From the NCBI RefSeq assembly GCF_026340255.1, contig NZ_JAPEPJ010000001.1:186001-250000 (forward strand): a DNA stretch of 64,000 nt, written 5' to 3'. Under the pieces are notes generated by a model, which saw only the letters and a program-made list of their open reading frames with translations, was not told where the DNA came from and searched no databases. This document shows positions 47,460 through 55,779 of this stretch, piece by piece. Within the stretch, counting starts at the first letter, position 1; every line of letters starts with the position of its first letter. The position numbers and the translations under genes were made by a program. Source of the DNA: Streptomyces sp. NBC_01408 (lineage in GTDB: Bacteria; Actinomycetota; Actinomycetes; Streptomycetales; Streptomycetaceae).

Positions 47460-47486
47460 GGAGCGGGGTCTGGGGCGGAGCCCCAG
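47441..47486 (+). repeat. Dispersed intergenic repeat overlapping the kinase stop codon
   Basis: The element reads CAGCCCCTCCGGCGTTTGAG followed by GAGCGGGG and the hairpin CTGGGGCGGAGCCCCAG. Copies or half-copies occur at 20324, 50798-50842 and 14028. The TGA of the kinase gene lies inside it (47457-47459). Confidence 0.8.
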
Positions 47487-47506
47487 CAGCGTCGCCGCGC
47501 CCCCCG

Positions 47507-47773
47507 TCAGGGGCGCGCCTTCGTCCAGGGCCAGCGGGGCTTCGGCTTCACGCCCGACGGGCTGTGGACGTACTTCCAGCCCTTCTGGAGGTGCAGCCGC
47601 TTGGAGTAGCCCGACGGGACGCGCTCGTACAGGAGCACCGTCGGGGGGCCGCCGTCGGCCGCGGGAACCGGGATCTCGTACCACTTCGGGGGGTGGCCGG
47701 TCGGGCCGAGGAGGATCGGGAGGACCCGGCCGTCCATCGGGCCGCCCTCGAAGGGGGTCGGTTGGCTTCTCAC
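47507..47773 (-). CDS. Small conserved-looking hypothetical protein
   Basis: 88 residues, hydrophilic, with no signal or membrane helix. A Pro/Trp/Tyr-rich pattern (GPTGHPPKWYEIPVPAADGG, then VLLYERVPSGYSKRLHLQKGW) suggests a small folded domain. The family is not recognised. It lies 10 nt from the TetR stop on the same strand, so it could be read from the same transcript. Confidence 0.6.
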   Translation of the reverse strand: MRSQPTPFEGGPMDGRVLPILLGPTGHPPKWYEIPVPAADGGPPTVLLYERVPSGYSKRLHLQKGWKYVHSPSGVKPKPRWPWTKARP

Positions 47774-47783
47774 CCCACCAGTG

Positions 47784-48497
47784 TCACAGGAGGTGGGCCG
47801 CCTCCGAGACCACCGGTATCACGCGCCGGGCCAGGACCCCGACCGGGCCGTCAGCCGATTCCAGGGCCAGCGCCGCGCGGGCGGCGGCGGCCGTCTCCGC
47901 GTCGGTGGCGGCGGTGGCCGTCAGCAGGGCGATGAACTGGTCCACCAGCCAGTCCCGGAGCTCGTCCACATCCGGCTGCTTGCCCTCGTCGATCCAGATC
48001 AGCGAGGCTGCCTCGACCGCCGTGATCCACGTGCGGACCATCATCCGCAGCCGGGGTCCGGGCGCGGGGACCCCGAGGTGGAGCAGGATCTGCTGCGCGG
48101 CGGCCCGGCGGATGCCGTCCACCGTCGCCGTCGTGCGGGAGGTCTCCACGACGCTGCCGCCCTGGAGGAGCGCCGCGAAGCCGGCGTCGTGCTCGTCGAC
48201 GAAGGCCAGGTAGCGGTCCAGCGCCCGGGTGAGGCGCTGGGTGAGGGGGCCGTGCTGCGGTTCGGCGAAGCAGAGTTCGAGGAGGTCGGCCGCCGAGCGC
48301 AGGGCGGCCTCGTAGAGCTGCTGCTTGCCGCCGGGGAAGTAGCGGTAGACGAGCGGGCGCGAGACCCCGGCGGCCTCCGCGACGTCGTCCAGGGAGACCT
48401 CCTCGGGCGCCCGGTGCGCGAACAGCGAGAGGGCCACGTCGAGGAGCTGGGCCCGCCGCTCCTCGACACCCAGCCTGCGGTACGCCCGTACGGTCAT
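47784..48497 (-). CDS. TetR family transcriptional regulator
   Basis: 237 residues. The N-terminal HTH is LDVALSLFAHRAPEEVSLDDVAEAAGVSRPLVYRYFPGGKQQLYEAAL, a standard TetR DNA-binding domain, followed by a helical ligand domain containing SLIWIDEGKQ. It is 23 nt downstream of the AurF-like gene on the same strand, so it likely controls that gene and the divergent ferritin-like gene. A good palindrome lies in their shared promoter region. Confidence 0.92.
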   Translation of the reverse strand: MTVRAYRRLGVEERRAQLLDVALSLFAHRAPEEVSLDDVAEAAGVSRPLVYRYFPGGKQQLYEAALRSAADLLELCFAEPQHGPLTQRLTRALDRYLAFVDEHDAGFAALLQGGSVVETSRTTATVDGIRRAAAQQILLHLGVPAPGPRLRMMVRTWITAVEAASLIWIDEGKQPDVDELRDWLVDQFIALLTATAATDAETAAAARAALALESADGPVGVLARRVIPVVSEAAHLL

Positions 48498-48520
48498 GCC
48501 CGCAGACTAGACGAGTGGGT

Positions 48521-49450
48521 CTACGCGAGGAGCCCCGAGCTCTGCCACAGCTTGCGGCCGACCCCGCGCAGCACGCCGATGTCGTCGAGGAAGTCGGTGA
48601 GCCGCTTGGCGCCGCTCTGCATGACCTCGCGCCGGTGGCCGCTCGCCTTGACCTGGGCGAGGGCTTCGCGGCGGTCCAGGCCGATGTTCTCGTAGACCTG
48701 CGGGTTGACGAAGGCGAGCGAGAAGACCCGGGCGGCCTCGCCGCAGCTGATCCGGGTGAGCTCCTGCTCCCAGCGCGGGGCGGTGACCATCTGGCGGCGC
48801 AGCTCCTCACGGGCGTAGCGGACGTGCCGGGCCTCCTCGATGACGTGGATGCGGGTCACTCCGCGTACGAGGGGCTGAACGCGCTCGTCCGGGAAGGTCA
48901 GGCGCTGCATCCAGTCGAGGATCTCCTCGCCGAGGAGGGTGCAGGCGAAGGAACCGGGGGTGGTGGAGACGGTCTTGAGGATCCGCGCCAGGTTGTGGTT
49001 GAGGCGGGAGACCGGGTACGCGGGGGCGCCGGCCTTCTGGATCATGCGGGCGAACATCATCGAGTGGCGGCACTCGTCGGCTATCTCGGTGAGCGCGTAG
49101 CGGACGTGGTTGCTGGTCAGGGACTTGTCGTAGATGTGCCGGACCAGGAGCTGCATGAGGATGATCTCGAACCAGATGCCGAGCGAGCCGAGCGCGGCCG
49201 CCTCGTGGCGGGAGAGGTCGATGCGCTGCTCCTCCCCCATCTTCTTCCACAGCGGGGTGTCGTAGAGCGAGAGCAGCTCGGGCGGCCAGTAGTACTTGCC
49301 CTCGATCACCGGGGCGTCCCAGTCGAGTTCCTTGTCGGGGTCGAAGGAGTGCTTGGCGGAGGATTCGAGCAGCCGCTCGGCGATCTGCTCGCGGTCCTTG
49401 AGCAGGCCGAGAGCGTCCCTCAGCGCGGCTCGATCGGTCACGGTCGTCAT
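48521..49450 (-). CDS. AurF-like diiron oxygenase
   Basis: About 309 residues of the AurF/PABA N-oxygenase family, a ferritin-like four-helix bundle with a diiron site. Ligand-type motifs are visible: EIADECRHSMMFARM and the C-terminal IEEARHVRYAREEL, plus an earlier helix with EIILMQLLVRHIYD. Such enzymes oxidise amines or other small substrates with O2. The ATG at 49450 with upstream GAGG is preferred; GTG at 49462 is possible. Divergent from the ferritin-like gene. Confidence 0.88.
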   Translation of the reverse strand: MTTVTDRAALRDALGLLKDREQIAERLLESSAKHSFDPDKELDWDAPVIEGKYYWPPELLSLYDTPLWKKMGEEQRIDLSRHEAAALGSLGIWFEIILMQLLVRHIYDKSLTSNHVRYALTEIADECRHSMMFARMIQKAGAPAYPVSRLNHNLARILKTVSTTPGSFACTLLGEEILDWMQRLTFPDERVQPLVRGVTRIHVIEEARHVRYAREELRRQMVTAPRWEQELTRISCGEAARVFSLAFVNPQVYENIGLDRREALAQVKASGHRREVMQSGAKRLTDFLDDIGVLRGVGRKLWQSSGLLA

Positions 49451-49462
49451 GGCTTCGGACAC

Positions 49463-49618
49463 CTCGTGGGTGAGTTACCGGCGGTCACTGCTTATGAGAC
49501 TGCTTGTCAGCAAGGTCGTCAATCCCCCGCGCACCACTTGTTGACCGACCGTCTACCAACGTGTGACCCTGCCAACCATCCACTCCTGTACGGCAGTACG
49601 TGAGACGAGGTGGCGTCA
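49463..49618. promoter_or_regulatory. Shared control region of the two diiron genes
   Basis: 156 nt between the divergent starts. A 21-bp palindrome, GTTG-N3-GAC-N-GTC-N3-CAAC at 49540-49560, is the best candidate TetR operator. A second dyad, CTTG-TCAG-CAAG, lies at 49503-49514. A TTGACG element is present on the minus strand side. Confidence 0.6.
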
Positions 49619-50728
49619 GTGCCGACGCACGAGCTCTACACCAACGGCCCGGGCGAGGGCGTCTGGGAGGTTCCCGCCTCCGGCTCGGCCCGCTTCAACT
49701 GGGAGTACGACGGAGGCCGCGAACGGCTCCTCGCGCTCTACCAGAAGGGCAAGGACAAGCAGTGGGACGGCGCCAAGCGCATCGACTGGGACATCGAGGT
49801 GGACCCCTACGATCCGCTCGGCACCCCCGACGAGGCGCTGACCCTCTACGGGACGCGGCACTGGGCCAAGCTCACCCGGCAGGACAAGGGCGACCTGCGC
49901 CGGCACTACTCCTCCTGGCAGTTCAGCCAGTTCCTGCACGGCGAACAGGGCGCGATGGTGTGCGCGGCACGCATCGTCGAGTCGGTGCCCGACCTGGACG
50001 CGAAGTTCTACTCCGCCACGCAGACCATGGACGAGGCCCGGCACGCCGAGATCTTCGGGCGCTTCCTGCACGAGAAGGTCGGGATGCTCTACCCGATCAA
50101 CGACAGCCTTCGGGAACTGCTCGGCGACACCCTGCGCGACTCCCGCTGGGACATGCCGTACCTGGGCATGCAGGTGCTGATCGAGGGGCTGGCCCTGGCC
50201 GCCTTCGGCATGCTCCGCGACACCACCGACAAGCCGCTGCCCAAGCAGATCCTCGCCTACGTGATGCAGGACGAGGCCCGGCACGTGGCCTTCGGGAGGA
50301 TGGCGCTGCGCGACTACTACCGGCAGCTGACGGACGCCGAGCTGCGCGAGCGCGAGGAGTTCGTGATCGAGGGCTGCTACCTGATGCGGGACCGGCTGCG
50401 CGGGGTGGAGGTGCTGGAGAACTTCGGCATCTCGAGGAAGGAGGCGGAGCAGTTCACCGAGCAGTCGGAGTTCCTGCACCTGTTCCGCAAACTGCTCTTC
50501 AGCCGCATCGTGCCCTGCGTGAAGGACATCGGGCTGTGGGGCGAGCGGCTCCAGAAGGCGTACCTGGACATGGGCGTCTTCGAGATGGGCGACTCCAGCC
50601 TCGACCTGCTGATGAGCCAGGACGAGGAGATCGCCGAGGCCCTCGACCGGGAGCGGTTCGCGGTGGAGGAGGCGGAACGGGTCGCGGAGGTCCGCGCCAC
50701 GATCGCCTCCGGCACGGACACCCCCTAG
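49619..50728 (+). CDS. Ferritin-like diiron protein (R2/AurF-like superfamily)
   Basis: 369 residues from the GTG at 49619 (ACGAGG upstream; GTG at 49610 is an alternative). Two helices carry EARH-type ligands, TQTMDEARHAEIFGRFL and VMQDEARHVAFGRMAL, and earlier helices offer HGEQGAMVCAARIVE and IEGLALAAFGML. The pattern matches ferritin-like oxidases such as ribonucleotide reductase R2-like ligand-binding oxidases. Chemistry is unknown. It is divergent from the AurF-like gene, making a two-diiron-protein locus under one TetR. Confidence 0.88.
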   Translation: MPTHELYTNGPGEGVWEVPASGSARFNWEYDGGRERLLALYQKGKDKQWDGAKRIDWDIEVDPYDPLGTPDEALTLYGTRHWAKLTRQDKGDLRRHYSSWQFSQFLHGEQGAMVCAARIVESVPDLDAKFYSATQTMDEARHAEIFGRFLHEKVGMLYPINDSLRELLGDTLRDSRWDMPYLGMQVLIEGLALAAFGMLRDTTDKPLPKQILAYVMQDEARHVAFGRMALRDYYRQLTDAELREREEFVIEGCYLMRDRLRGVEVLENFGISRKEAEQFTEQSEFLHLFRKLLFSRIVPCVKDIGLWGERLQKAYLDMGVFEMGDSSLDLLMSQDEEIAEALDRERFAVEEAERVAEVRATIASGTDTP

Positions 50729-50925
50729 GTGTCCGTGCCGGGAGCTCCGCCCTGTTCCTCAGGCTCGGCCCGAGCCTCGACGGGCCCCCGGACCCTGTCC
50801 TCAAACGCCGGACGGGCTGAAACCCCTGGGGCTCCGCCCCAGACCCCGCGCCTCGAACGCCGGCGAGGCCGGAACTGCCGGCCAGGGACGGGGTGGATTC
50901 GCCGGCCGGGACGCGGAAGGTGCTC
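50729..50925. other. Intergenic region holding a dispersed repeat
   Basis: Convergent region between the ferritin-like and PBP genes. Two half-units (TCAAACGCCGG at ~50801 and TCGAACGCCGG at ~50853) flank the hairpin CTGGGGCTCCGCCCCAG (50826-50842). Probably a bidirectional terminator. Confidence 0.65.
50798..50864. repeat. Dispersed repeat, double half-unit copy
   Basis: Reverse-orientation relative of the 47441 element, with the hairpin CTGGGGCTCCGCCCCAG between two AACGCCGG-containing halves. Confidence 0.75.
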
Positions 50926-52386
50926 TCAGCGTTCCCGCAGTGCCGCCCGCATCACCGCCCGCGCGATCGGCGCGGCCGCTCCGTTGCCGCTGATGTCGCC
51001 CCGGACCGCCGAGGCGTCCTCGACCACCACCGCCACCGCGACCCCCGGCAGGGGCGCCTCCCGCGCCTTGGCCCAGGAGATGAACCAGGCGTACGGGGTG
51101 CCCGCGTTGCCGACGCCGTGCTGCGCGGTGCCGGTCTTGCCGCCGACCACCGCGCCGGGGATCGCCGCGTTCTTGCCCGTACCGTCCTCCACCACCTTCA
51201 CCATCAGCTCCTGGAGCCGCAGGGCGGTGGCCGGGTTCATGGCCCGGCCCAGGGTGCGCTGGTCGGCGCGGCGGACCGGGTCGCCGTCGTCCTGCGTGGT
51301 CCGGTCCACCAGATACGGGGTCCTCACCTCGCCCCCGTTGGCCACCGCCGCCGCCACCATCGCCATCTGCAGGGGCGTCGCCTTGGTGTTGAACTGCCCG
51401 ATGGAGGACAGCGCCAGCTGGTCCTGGCTCATGTCGGTGTCGAAGTTCGACCGCGACACCCACGAGGGCACCCGCAGCCCCTCGTCGTTGAAGCCGAACC
51501 GCTCCGCCGCCTCCACCATCCCGCGCAGCCCGACCCGCACCCCGATCTTCGCCATCACCGTGTTGCAGGACCACTGCACCGCCTCCGCCATCGAGGCGTC
51601 CCGGCAGCCCGTGGCCGCGTTCGGCAGCAGGGTGCTGGTCCCCGGCAGCGGATAGGGGTCGGGGGTCTCGGTCGGCGCGTCCACATCGGTGACCACGCCC
51701 GCGTCCAGAGCGGCCGCCGCCGTCACGATCTTGAAGGTGGAGCCGGGCGGGTACGTCTCGCGCAGCGCCCGGTTGAGCATCGGCTTCGCCGGGTCCGCGT
51801 TCAGCCGCGTCCAGGCCTCCTCGGCCCGCGGGCCCGTACCCGAGAGCACGGAGGGATCGTAGGAGGGGCTGCTGACCAGCGCGAGGATCCTCCCGGTGGC
51901 CGGCTCGACGGCGGCCACCGCCCCGCGCTTGCCCGCGAGCCCGGCGTACGCGGCCCGCTGCACGGCGGCCCGGACGGTGGTGGCGGCGTTCCCGCCGCCG
52001 GGCCGGCCGCGCGCCAAGTCGTACCAGAGCGGGAACGCGGACAGGCCCGGATCCGTCCCCGACAGGACCGCGTCCTCGGCGCGCTCGACGAAGCTGGTCC
52101 CGTACGTCTGCGAGGAGAAACCGGTGACGGGCGCGTACAGCGGGCCGTGGGCGTACGTCCGCTCGTAGCGCAGCAGCTGGCCGCTGTCGCGGGAGCCGGT
52201 GACGGGCCGCCCGTCGACCAGGATGTCCCCGCGGGGTTCGGCGTACCGCTCGATCGCGGGGCGCTTGTTGGCCGGGTTCGCTCCGTAGGCGGCGGACTCC
52301 CAGACCTGCACCCGGGCGATGTTGACGAGCAGGGCGACGAGCAGCAGCGCACAGAAGTACGCGCACCAGCGGATGTAGCGGATCAC
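50926..52386 (-). CDS. Penicillin-binding protein (class B transpeptidase)
   Basis: 486 residues from a GTG at 52386. One membrane helix (~7-25), a short dimerisation region, then the transpeptidase domain: S216-T-F-K219, S273-C-N275 and K417-T-G. These are the three active-site motifs, so it should crosslink peptidoglycan. It lacks PASTA repeats. Its start overlaps the FtsW-like stop as GTGA, and the two would form a synthase-transpeptidase pair. It is smaller than FtsI and resembles PbpA of mycobacteria. Confidence 0.95.
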   Translation of the reverse strand: MIRYIRWCAYFCALLLVALLVNIARVQVWESAAYGANPANKRPAIERYAEPRGDILVDGRPVTGSRDSGQLLRYERTYAHGPLYAPVTGFSSQTYGTSFVERAEDAVLSGTDPGLSAFPLWYDLARGRPGGGNAATTVRAAVQRAAYAGLAGKRGAVAAVEPATGRILALVSSPSYDPSVLSGTGPRAEEAWTRLNADPAKPMLNRALRETYPPGSTFKIVTAAAALDAGVVTDVDAPTETPDPYPLPGTSTLLPNAATGCRDASMAEAVQWSCNTVMAKIGVRVGLRGMVEAAERFGFNDEGLRVPSWVSRSNFDTDMSQDQLALSSIGQFNTKATPLQMAMVAAAVANGGEVRTPYLVDRTTQDDGDPVRRADQRTLGRAMNPATALRLQELMVKVVEDGTGKNAAIPGAVVGGKTGTAQHGVGNAGTPYAWFISWAKAREAPLPGVAVAVVVEDASAVRGDISGNGAAAPIARAVMRAALRER

Positions 52387-53747
52387 TCGGCGCCCTCCCG
52401 CGGTTCGGGCCTGCGGGCGCTGTCGCTCAGCCGGACCAGCAGCGCGACGATGATCCAGTTGGTGACGACGGAGGAGCCGCCCTGGGCGAGGAAGGGCATG
52501 GCCATGCCGGTGAGCGGGATGAGCCCGCTGACCCCTCCGGCGATGACGAACACCTGGAGCGCGACGATCGAGGCCAGGCCGGTGGCGAGCAGCCGGCCGA
52601 AGGGATCGCGCAGCGCGAGCCCGGTGCGGAAACCGCGGGAGACGAGGAGCCCGTAGAGCAGCAGGATCGCGGTGAGGCCGACGAGCCCGAGCTCCTCGCC
52701 CGCGGTGGCGAGGATGAAGTCCGACTTGGCGGCGAAGCCGATGAGGAAGGACTGGCCGTGGCCGAGCCCCGCGCCGAGCAGGCCGCCGGCGCCGAAGGCG
52801 AAGAGGGACTGGGCGAGCTGGCCGGGTCCTTCGCCGCGGTCGATGGAGGCGAAAGGATTCAGCCAGTCGTCCACGCGGCTGTGCACGTGCGGCTCGAAGG
52901 TCCCGACGGCGTACGCGCCCACCGCCGCCAGGACCAGGCCGATCGCGATCCAGCCGATCCTCCCGGTGGCGGTGAACAGCATGATCACGAAGAGGCCGAA
53001 GAACAGCAGCGAGGTCCCGAGGTCCCGCTCCAGGACGAGCAGGCCGACGCTCAGCAGCCAGATGGCGAGGATCGGCCCGAGGACACGGCCGGGAAGGAGA
53101 CGGAGCCTCCAGAAGAGCCGGCGGCCGGTGAGCGCGAGGGCGGTGCGGTTCGCGGCGAGGTAGGAGGCGAAGAAGACGGCGAGCAGGATCTTGGCGAACT
53201 CCCCCGGCTGGAAGGACAGTCCGGCGAACCGGATCCAGATGTGGGCACCGTTGACCGCCGGGAAGAAGACCGGGACGAGCATCAGCACGAGGGCGGCGGC
53301 GACCGACAGGTACGCGTAACGCTGCAGCACCCGGTGGTCGCGCAGCAGCGCCACGACGAGCACGAACAGCGCCACCCCGAGCGCGGACCAGCGCAGTTGG
53401 TCCCCGGCGGTGAGGTGGGCGGGCGTGGTCACGTCGAGGCGCTGGATGAGGACCAGGCCGAGCCCGTTGAGCAGGAAGGCGATCGGCAGCACGAGCGGGT
53501 CGGCGTACGGGGCCCTGAGCCGGACGGCGAGGTGCGCGAGCAGCGCGGTGACGGCGAGGCCGCCGGCGTAGCGGGCGGCGGGGCGCGGGATGTGGCCGGT
53601 GGTGGCGAGGCCGACGTAGAGGTAGCCGAGGACCGAGACCAGGACGGCGCCGGCGAGGAGCGTCAGCTCGACGCCGCGGCGCTTGGGAGCGCGGGCGTCG
53701 GGAGGTGGGGGCGCGGGCTCCGCCACCTTCGCCGTCAGAGCGGTCAT
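52383..53747 (-). CDS. FtsW/RodA/SpoVE (SEDS) glycosyltransferase
   Basis: 454 residues with ten or so membrane helices. SEDS signatures include QRLDVTTPAHLTAGDQLRW, SFQPGEFAKILLAVFFASYLAAN, and the periplasmic loop with LGLVGLTAILLLYG and PLTGMAMPFLAQGGSSVVTNWI. It polymerises glycan strands from lipid II with its paired PBP. The pair is distinct from the dcw-cluster FtsW/FtsI, and may serve sporulation or polar growth. Confidence 0.95.
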   Translation of the reverse strand: MTALTAKVAEPAPPPPDARAPKRRGVELTLLAGAVLVSVLGYLYVGLATTGHIPRPAARYAGGLAVTALLAHLAVRLRAPYADPLVLPIAFLLNGLGLVLIQRLDVTTPAHLTAGDQLRWSALGVALFVLVVALLRDHRVLQRYAYLSVAAALVLMLVPVFFPAVNGAHIWIRFAGLSFQPGEFAKILLAVFFASYLAANRTALALTGRRLFWRLRLLPGRVLGPILAIWLLSVGLLVLERDLGTSLLFFGLFVIMLFTATGRIGWIAIGLVLAAVGAYAVGTFEPHVHSRVDDWLNPFASIDRGEGPGQLAQSLFAFGAGGLLGAGLGHGQSFLIGFAAKSDFILATAGEELGLVGLTAILLLYGLLVSRGFRTGLALRDPFGRLLATGLASIVALQVFVIAGGVSGLIPLTGMAMPFLAQGGSSVVTNWIIVALLVRLSDSARRPEPREGAE

Positions 53748-53843
53748 ACGCGAAACGTAGCAAGCAGAAGGATGCTATGTCCGCTTATGTCATAGAGTGC
53801 CGAAGAGTCGTCAGAATCGGTCAGGAGTGAGGAGCCGAGGCAC

Positions 53844-54251
53844 ATGGGACCTGTGGAATTCATCGTCCTCGCCTTCCCGGAGGAGCAGCTGCGAGTGCCG
53901 GCGGTCGAGGCCGTGATGGGACTGCGCAAGACCGGCGTGGTCCGGCTGATCGACGGGCTCGTGGCGACGAGAACCGCCTCGGGCGACGTATTCGCGGCGG
54001 AGTTCGACGAGTTCGTAGAGCTACGGGGCCTGCTGACGGGCCGGGACGTAGCGCGGCTGATCGGGCCGGAGGACGTCCAGGAGGCGGCGGGGCTGCTGGA
54101 GCGCGGGAGCTGCGCGCTGCTGCTGGTGGTCGAGCACGTGTGGGCCGAGGACGCAGCCATCGCCGTACGGGCCGCAGGCGGCCGGATCGTCGGGTCGGTG
54201 CGCATCCCGCCGGACCGGGTCTCACCGGGTGCCCGGGCGGGGGTGGCCTGA
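53844..54251 (+). CDS. DUF6325 family protein
   Basis: 135 residues, soluble, with an alternating alpha/beta pattern: VEFIVLAFPEEQL at the N-terminus, GLRKTGVVRLIDGLVATRTASGDV, and a central VQEAAGLLERGSCALLLVVEHVWAE. The pattern resembles the DUF1269-type stress proteins. It ends as TGATG with the next gene, so they are coupled. Divergent from the FtsW-like gene. Confidence 0.85.
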   Translation: MGPVEFIVLAFPEEQLRVPAVEAVMGLRKTGVVRLIDGLVATRTASGDVFAAEFDEFVELRGLLTGRDVARLIGPEDVQEAAGLLERGSCALLLVVEHVWAEDAAIAVRAAGGRIVGSVRIPPDRVSPGARAGVA

Positions 54252-54631
54252 TGTTCATCCGGCCGGTGGGGGTGGCGGTGACCCCGGCGGACCGCCCCCG
54301 CGGCCGACCGCTCCTACGGGGCCTCCTGGCCCGTGCGGCGGGCGCACCGGAGGCGGGCACGGTCCACCCGGACACCCCGCCCGGCCGCCCCGCCCCGGGC
54401 CCGCCGGGCCGGACGGAACCCGACGAGCCCTGGCCCGACGAGACACCCTGGCCGGAGGACCAGCCCTGGCCGGAGGAGCCCGCGGACACGGACTCCCCGG
54501 ACCCCGGCCCGGCGGACACCCCCCGGGCAGGCCTGGCGGCGGAACTGGCCCAACTGGCCGACCTGGCCCGCCAGGGCCACCTGACCCCGGAGGAATTCAC
54601 AAGGGCCAAGGCACGCCTGCTGGGCGGGTAG
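54251..54631 (+). CDS. SHOCT domain protein
   Basis: 126 residues. The N-terminal ~30 residues are compact; the middle is a Pro/Asp/Trp-rich low-complexity stretch (EPWPDETPWPEDQPWPEEP); the C-terminal ~30 residues (LAAELAQLADLARQGHLTPEEFTRAKARLL) form a SHOCT helix hairpin, which is common in small actinobacterial proteins and mediates oligomerisation. Starts on the previous stop. Confidence 0.82.
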   Translation: MFIRPVGVAVTPADRPRGRPLLRGLLARAAGAPEAGTVHPDTPPGRPAPGPPGRTEPDEPWPDETPWPEDQPWPEEPADTDSPDPGPADTPRAGLAAELAQLADLARQGHLTPEEFTRAKARLLGG

Positions 54632-55182
54632 GGGGTGGGGGCTCCGGCCGGGGCAGGCTGCGGAAGTGGGCGGGGTGCGGGGTGGGTGGGGTGCGGCCGG
54701 GCGGGAGGACTGGTACGACCTCGCCGTCTCCTCGGGTCCCCTCACTGACCGGCGCGAGTTCCTCGTCCAACTTCCACAGGGCACCAGCACGCACCGGGCC
54801 TCCCTGCAGAACCTGCACAGGCGGCAGCCACGCCGCACCTGGTCCGCTTCTCCCCCGGCACCCGCACCCACTGGCACTCCCACGCTGTCGGCCAGACTCT
54901 GCACGTCGTCTACGGCCTCGCGGTCATCGGAAGCGCGACGGCACCGTCTTCGAGTCCCACCCCGGACAGACCGTCGCCGGTCCGCCCGGCGGCCGAGTGG
55001 TGGATTGCGATCCGGGCTTCAGGGCACTTCAATCCCGGCAATTCTAGGCGAAAACCAAATTCGACGTAAAACTCCCATTTCCCCCGCCCATTGGCGCATT
55101 AATATCTTGCCGTAGGCGTGTTTCGCTGTTTAGGCTGCGAAGGGCGCGGTATCCCTGCGCAAACACTACCCTGGGGGAATTC
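54632..55182. other. Intergenic region with a broken cupin gene
   Basis: 551 nt. The 5' part is G-rich. The middle holds cupin sequence split between two frames (see pseudogene). The 3' part (55040-55182) turns AT-richer and leads into the secreted-protein gene. Confidence 0.6.
54836..55010 (+). pseudogene. Frameshifted cupin-domain remnant
   Basis: The frame from 54836 reads HLVRFSPGTRTHWHSHAVGQ and then TLHVVYGL, the cupin metal-binding motif 1 (G-x5-H-x-H). About 25 codons on, the homology moves to the +2 frame as RDGTVFESHPGQTVAGPPGG, the following conserved strand. The downstream W-H-x-G motif is missing. A start and N-terminus are not found. Most likely a decayed small cupin/carboxymuconolactone-type protein. 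Confidence 0.6.
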
Positions 55183-55548
55183 ATGAAGCGTAGAATCGCT
55201 TTCACTGGCGCGATTGCGGCCGGACTTCTCATGCTGTCGAGTGGAAATGCGTGGGCGGGAACAAACATCACCGTAAAAACCAAAGATAGCCGTCCGGGAG
55301 GAGGCGCAACCTTTCAAGCCAATGGTGACAATGTAGTGGTCTGCGATCTGCAAGAGGACGGGTACGCGGCAGTGGCATATCTGCGTCGCCATGACGGCCC
55401 GCTCTGGTCAACCACCGTCGCTGGGGGCTATAACACATGCAAGGAGAACTCTATAAATATTCCGGAAGGGCAGAAGCTGACGCTCACTGTATGCCTGAGG
55501 AAGGACGGTAGGGACTCCTACTGTCAAGAGGGTAGCGGAGCCGCTTAA
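55183..55548 (+). CDS. Small secreted cysteine-containing protein, atypical composition
   Basis: 121 residues. A clear signal peptide (KRRIAFTGAIAAGLLMLSSGNAWAG, cut after ~25) and a mature domain with four Cys (in VVVCDL, NTCKEN, TVCLRK, SYCQEG), which could form two disulfides. RBS GGGGGA precedes the ATG. Codon use is much more AT-rich (AAT, AAA, ATA, GTA) than neighbouring genes, suggesting recent transfer. The family is unknown; small secreted inhibitor or effector is only a guess. Confidence 0.75.
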   Translation: MKRRIAFTGAIAAGLLMLSSGNAWAGTNITVKTKDSRPGGGATFQANGDNVVVCDLQEDGYAAVAYLRRHDGPLWSTTVAGGYNTCKENSINIPEGQKLTLTVCLRKDGRDSYCQEGSGAA

Positions 55549-55565
55549 CCTGCGGCCGTGAATTG

Positions 55566-55597
55566 ATGCTCGCCTCTTGCGAGGATGGGGCGAGCAT
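55566..55597 (+). terminator. Terminator of the small secreted protein
   Basis: ATGCTCGCC (55566-55574) and GGCGAGCAT (55589-55597) pair perfectly; the loop contains CTC-TTGC-GAG. It is 18 nt after the stop. Confidence 0.75.
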
Positions 55598-55644
55598 TTC
55601 GCGATTATGGCGTTGCAGGAGCAATGGCACGGTGCGACCCCTGA

Positions 55645-55779
55645 CCGGGTGGCTGGTACGACGACAGTGAGTACCACGACGCAGCCCAACGGGCCGAACG
55701 TACAACGCGGTTTGGCTGGGCAGCAATGGCCGGCTTGCCGGATCTCCCTCAGGCCGGGCGTCCTGTTCTGAAAGCGTAG
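55645..55779 (+). pseudogene. Possible 3' remnant of an unknown gene
   Basis: After an in-frame TGA the frame reads PGGWYDDSEYHDAAQRAERT and, further on, AGLPDLPQAGRPVLKA before a stop. It looks more protein-like than the neighbouring frames, but there is no start. Family not recognised. Confidence 0.25.
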
